The position numbers and the translations under genes were made by a program. A stretch of DNA of 64,000 nt, from assembly GCA_015227615.1 (NCBI GenBank), contig JAALGZ010000014.1, positions 372,001 to 436,000 on the forward strand. Reading direction: 5' to 3'. Positions 60,267-64,000 of the stretch are shown piece by piece. Each line of letters starts with the position of its first letter. Within the stretch, counting starts at the first letter, position 1. The notes beneath the pieces were generated by a model that saw only the letters and a list, made by a program, of their open reading frames with translations, did not search any database and was not told the DNA's origin. This stretch comes from Labyrinthula sp. Ha (Eukaryota; Sar; Bigyra; Labyrinthulida; Labyrinthulaceae).

Positions 60267-63200
60267 GTGAAAAGTAAATATAATAGAAATATCATAGTGA
60301 TTCAAGATTAGAAATTATTTAGAAGTCACTAAGTAGAAATAATCTCTTAAAACTCTCCTGGATTCATGATTTAGCAGTGTTTAAGTATAATGCCCTGTAA
60401 ATTACAAATAATTTGAAAAAAATAAGCTTGCATTGGTATATCAAATGGCAAAAACATATTCCATCAACAGTTACTTCTACATGAAATTACTGCTAAGCTA
60501 ACAGTACTCTGAAGATATTCGGAACTAAGCAATAAGGTAATAAACATGGTTTCCCATATATTTTTATATATATTGTATCATAGTCTACAAGAGTGTACAA
60601 CTAACTAAGATTCGGTGGAATTCGATGTCTCTAATATGTGTATATATGACTACCTTCAATACAAGTATTATTGCCACATAAAAATAACGGTTTTCCTTAA
60701 GCAGGGTAATTGCAAGCTGTATTCAACGCATCTTGTGCACATATATATAGGTAGAATGCAATAAAAGTAGTAAGTAACTTTACTACCAGATAGAACTTAA
60801 GCTTTCACGTTTTTCAATAATAATAAACTAATTCCATGCTACCGAGGTATGTTGAAAAAAAATGACAAGATAACAATGTTATTCTATCCAGTATGATTTC
60901 AGAATGTTGTAGCAGCAAACGGTCCTGAGTGTAAAATGTACTCATATATATTAATAATACACATTTTGAAAAAGAGCCACTTAATCTATTAATAGAACCT
61001 CCTTACCTTATTTTTAAAGGATTTGGCAAGTATTTTATAGACGTTCTCTTAATAATATTTTTGTATATAACCAGTTCGTTAACCCATGTATTCAGCACGA
61101 TCGTCTTCTATTATCAATGTTGCCCAATTAATATGGTGTCATAAGAAAAAATAATAATATAAACCGAATTGTTGTAGTTGTCACATACAATATTAAGGAA
61201 TTAAAAGCTATGACGTGTAGATATCTTTGCAACTATTTAACCTGGGCTCGAATTTGTCATGGCATAGTAATTTACAATTTTTTTGCGATGAAGTTCATGA
61301 AATATATTTCACTGAGTAAGACCCTATGAGTAATACTTACGGATTTATTCGTAGCACAAGTTTGTTTTTTGTTAGAATTGGCTAGGTAAATTAATTTTAT
61401 TTTGAATACTTAATTAGAACAACAAATGATTTAACTTTTTAGTCCTTCTTACTACCATCTTTTTTACTTCCTCTGTATATATTGTAGTTAACAAGAGTTG
61501 TAGACGAGTATAACCTTTTAACAATTACATATAAGCATTTCCAGAGCGTTGCATAGGACAATAAACAAATCAAAATACTAGTAAAATCTATTTTTCTAAA
61601 AAAAATGAAATATATATATATATACAATTTATATTAGTTGCTTTCATGAAACATAAAATTTTTGTATCCCATTTTTCGTTTTACATATATTTAAATTTTC
61701 GAGAAGAAGGCGAATGTGAATAAGCGAATAATAAAATTATTTACATTATATCTTTATTCTAATTTTTGTATAAATATAGAAAATACAGGAAATTCAAAAC
61801 ACTTTTTATGCCTAGAATAACCTTGAAATACTTAGAAGTTTACGTAGTTCGTCAGTTACTACTTAGTTGTAGTTGGAGTAAAATGGATATACATAGTTTG
61901 CCCTCGACTAATAACTCCAACTTCATGAGAATGTCCGCAAAAGAAGCAAAATCATTCTTTATTTTGACGGGAATTTTTTAAAACGTCTTGAAAAATATTC
62001 ATAATTGTGATAATTCTCGCGTCCTCCATGCCATTATCAACATCCAAAGCTAATGTATTGATTTATTTGCAAACTTGGGTAAGACACTAATCAGCGGGAA
62101 CAAAATTGTTATTAAAAGAAACAGGTTTTTATTATAGTAACTGGTTATTAATACAGGTAAGAACTAACTTTTTGGCAAGGATCTTTATAAGCTACGACAT
62201 ACGGAATTTCAATTCAGATCTTCTTGCAGAGCTACTAATATTCCATCTATGAGCATTAGAAATTATTTGGCTTTCCTCTTGAAGAATTATTATAAGAAAT
62301 ATAGCCAGAAAAAGATAAAATAGGGGCGTGTATATACTCAGTACAAATGCAATCAGACCTAGAGCGACTCTAGATTTTTTTTTGCAAAAGTATTACTCTA
62401 TCCGAAAAGTAATTTCATAACCTTGAAGATACAAAAAACATTCTTATACCCATTTACATCTATTTTATTCTCAAAGTTTTATATCTAACACATGATTAAA
62501 TTATTAGGCAGTTTTTCATTACATTTTGACTATGAATACAGCATTTCATATGCACTGTTGCTATGGTAGATGCCAGAAAGATTATATTCTTTTCTGATTT
62601 TGTTATAAAAGATACTAGGAGATACTTTATAAATATAGCACATATATTTTAATAACAGTCAATATATTTTGTAATTCCCTTTGATTAATAATGTAATTCC
62701 GAGTTCTTTTCAAATATTTCAGAATGCGGATGAGTCAATTTTACCATTGGATACTAACCTAAAAATTTGAAGGAATTCATTGGTACTTGCTCATATTATC
62801 CTTGCTGCTATAAGCAACTAAAATATTATTTCTGTGACTAAACATAATAAGGTTTATTCATAAGACATGTTATACTAACTAAATGTAGAAATTAGCACTG
62901 AGAAATATCATGCTATTGGGGTTGTCGTGAACATATAGTTTAAAACGTTCAGGTGATACTTAAACATAACATTCCCTATTTATGGTCTACCGGCATATGG
63001 CTCTTAATAAAATATTCTAAAAAATGTATCATTCAGGAACTGGGCCACAGTTGTCATTCGGTTAATTTACTTTTTAATCTTGCGAAATCCCTAGATAAAT
63101 AAGATATTTGAAAATAAATGATAGTAGCATTTCTTCATTTGCCAAGTTAATGAATAAACCAATCGATTTTAACTGTAATCTATAAATCTAAAAATAAAAA

Positions 63201-64000
63201 CCAATTGTGAGATTCTTGATAATAACCAAATTAACGGATAGGAGAAAATAGTAGCAGGTTTTACTTTGATATGAATCTCTCTATATATTTCAGGCATTAA
63301 TGTATTTAATATACACTACTGCATAAAGGAAAAGCAACAAAAGTCATATTCACTGTCGCTTTCTTGCAGTTTGTATGTTAGCAAAAGATCACAATGATAT
63401 GATTACTTATTGAAATATTGGGGCCACAATCCCATTATTTAAATGTTTTTACTAATACAGTTTTCTTCATAGCTATTAATTCTCGAGTTCTAATTATAAA
63501 ACCTTATTTTATGAAAACTGGAGTAAGAATTAATTTATCTAAAGCATTGATTTCAATATTGATTAATACGTACAAGGCTTCGACATAAAGCCTATATTTC
63601 TTAGCGGTTATTTTACTAAGTCAAATGAAGCCATTTCTCTCTGCAAAAGTCAATGAAGCTTAGTTTAGGTGTAAAATAATTGAGTTTGATAAAAACTAAA
63701 AGGGTTTAATACAATGAAGTAATTTTTTACCGGATAACCAAATATTTCCGCATTCAATATAATTTAAGGTTGGTCTAGTTAACTACCTTCGCAGTAATGT
63801 ATTTCATGGAGTACATCCAAGGTTATACTTATTCGCTAATCACTGTCATCACTCTACTTTCGTATCTTTGTCTCTCCCATCACTCCACAAGAGCCAAGTT
63901 GTGATATCGTTGCCATGTCACTTCTTCAACTATGGTTAAAGAATGATTACATCATTTAAGAAAACTAAAACCGAAATCATTCTTTTTTATTAGTACGTGT
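60267..64000. other. Gene-free AT-rich desert, right part
   Basis: No gene is recognised to the end of the window. A short AT dinucleotide run lies at about 61609-61624. Small frames at 61439-61627 (-) and 61766-61981 (+) have no motif. Confidence 0.5.

Noticed and set aside
1-64000. CRISPR arrays, bacterial operons and Shine-Dalgarno sites
   Set aside because: The window is eukaryotic, with spliceosomal introns; no regularly spaced repeats were seen.

Overview
This is eukaryotic nuclear DNA from a unicellular, probably flagellated protist. It is AT-rich, and its genes are interrupted by very short spliceosomal introns. I could place 23 introns by restoring conserved protein motifs. They are 28-34 nt long (five of 28, eleven of 29, three of 30, three of 32, one of 34), all GT...AG. 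TAA, TAG and TGA all act as stops. Two genes point to motile cilia: a ZMYND12-like TPR protein and a PIH1-CS dynein-assembly type protein. I cannot name the lineage from sequence alone.

Layout: compact gene islands alternate with gene-free AT-rich deserts of 4-12 kb. Island 1 (2.7-7.3 kb): an eight-helix membrane protein of unknown function, tail to tail with an LRR-Roc-COR-like (ROCO) gene whose GTPase domain looks degenerate. Island 2 (14.7-17.9 kb): a PIH1 gene, TMEM222 and magnesium-dependent phosphatase-1 (MDP-1). Island 3 (21.9-25.6 kb): a Ly6/uPAR-like type I membrane protein, the ZMYND12-like gene and a bifunctional 6-phosphofructo-2-kinase/fructose-2,6-bisphosphatase. The last two coding regions overlap by 14 bp at their 3' ends. 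Island 4 (30.0-32.5 kb): a second ROCO gene with an intact P-loop. Island 5 (37.0-41.2 kb): a secreted ExeM/NucH-like nuclease and a membrane-anchored class III aminotransferase resembling glutamate-1-semialdehyde aminomutase. Island 6 (47.1-52.2 kb): an IQ-coiled-coil-SAM-ankyrin protein and a short-chain dehydrogenase.

The most unusual feature is shared by the two ROCO genes. Nearly every leucine-rich repeat is a separate 78-108 nt exon. All 13 LRR-region introns are phase 2 and cut the same position of the repeat, just before the conserved hydrophobic residue that opens the LxxN segment. Each repeat is therefore a cassette that could be gained or lost without a frameshift.

The deserts hold decayed LINE fragments (19.6-20.6, 41.4-42.0 and 56.4-56.7 kb), a broken open-frame cluster of unknown family (45.1-46.2 kb), an exact 153-bp tandem duplication near 60 kb, and otherwise nothing I can identify. 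A CCGTTA/TAACGG hexamer recurs just upstream of several genes and may be a shared promoter element.
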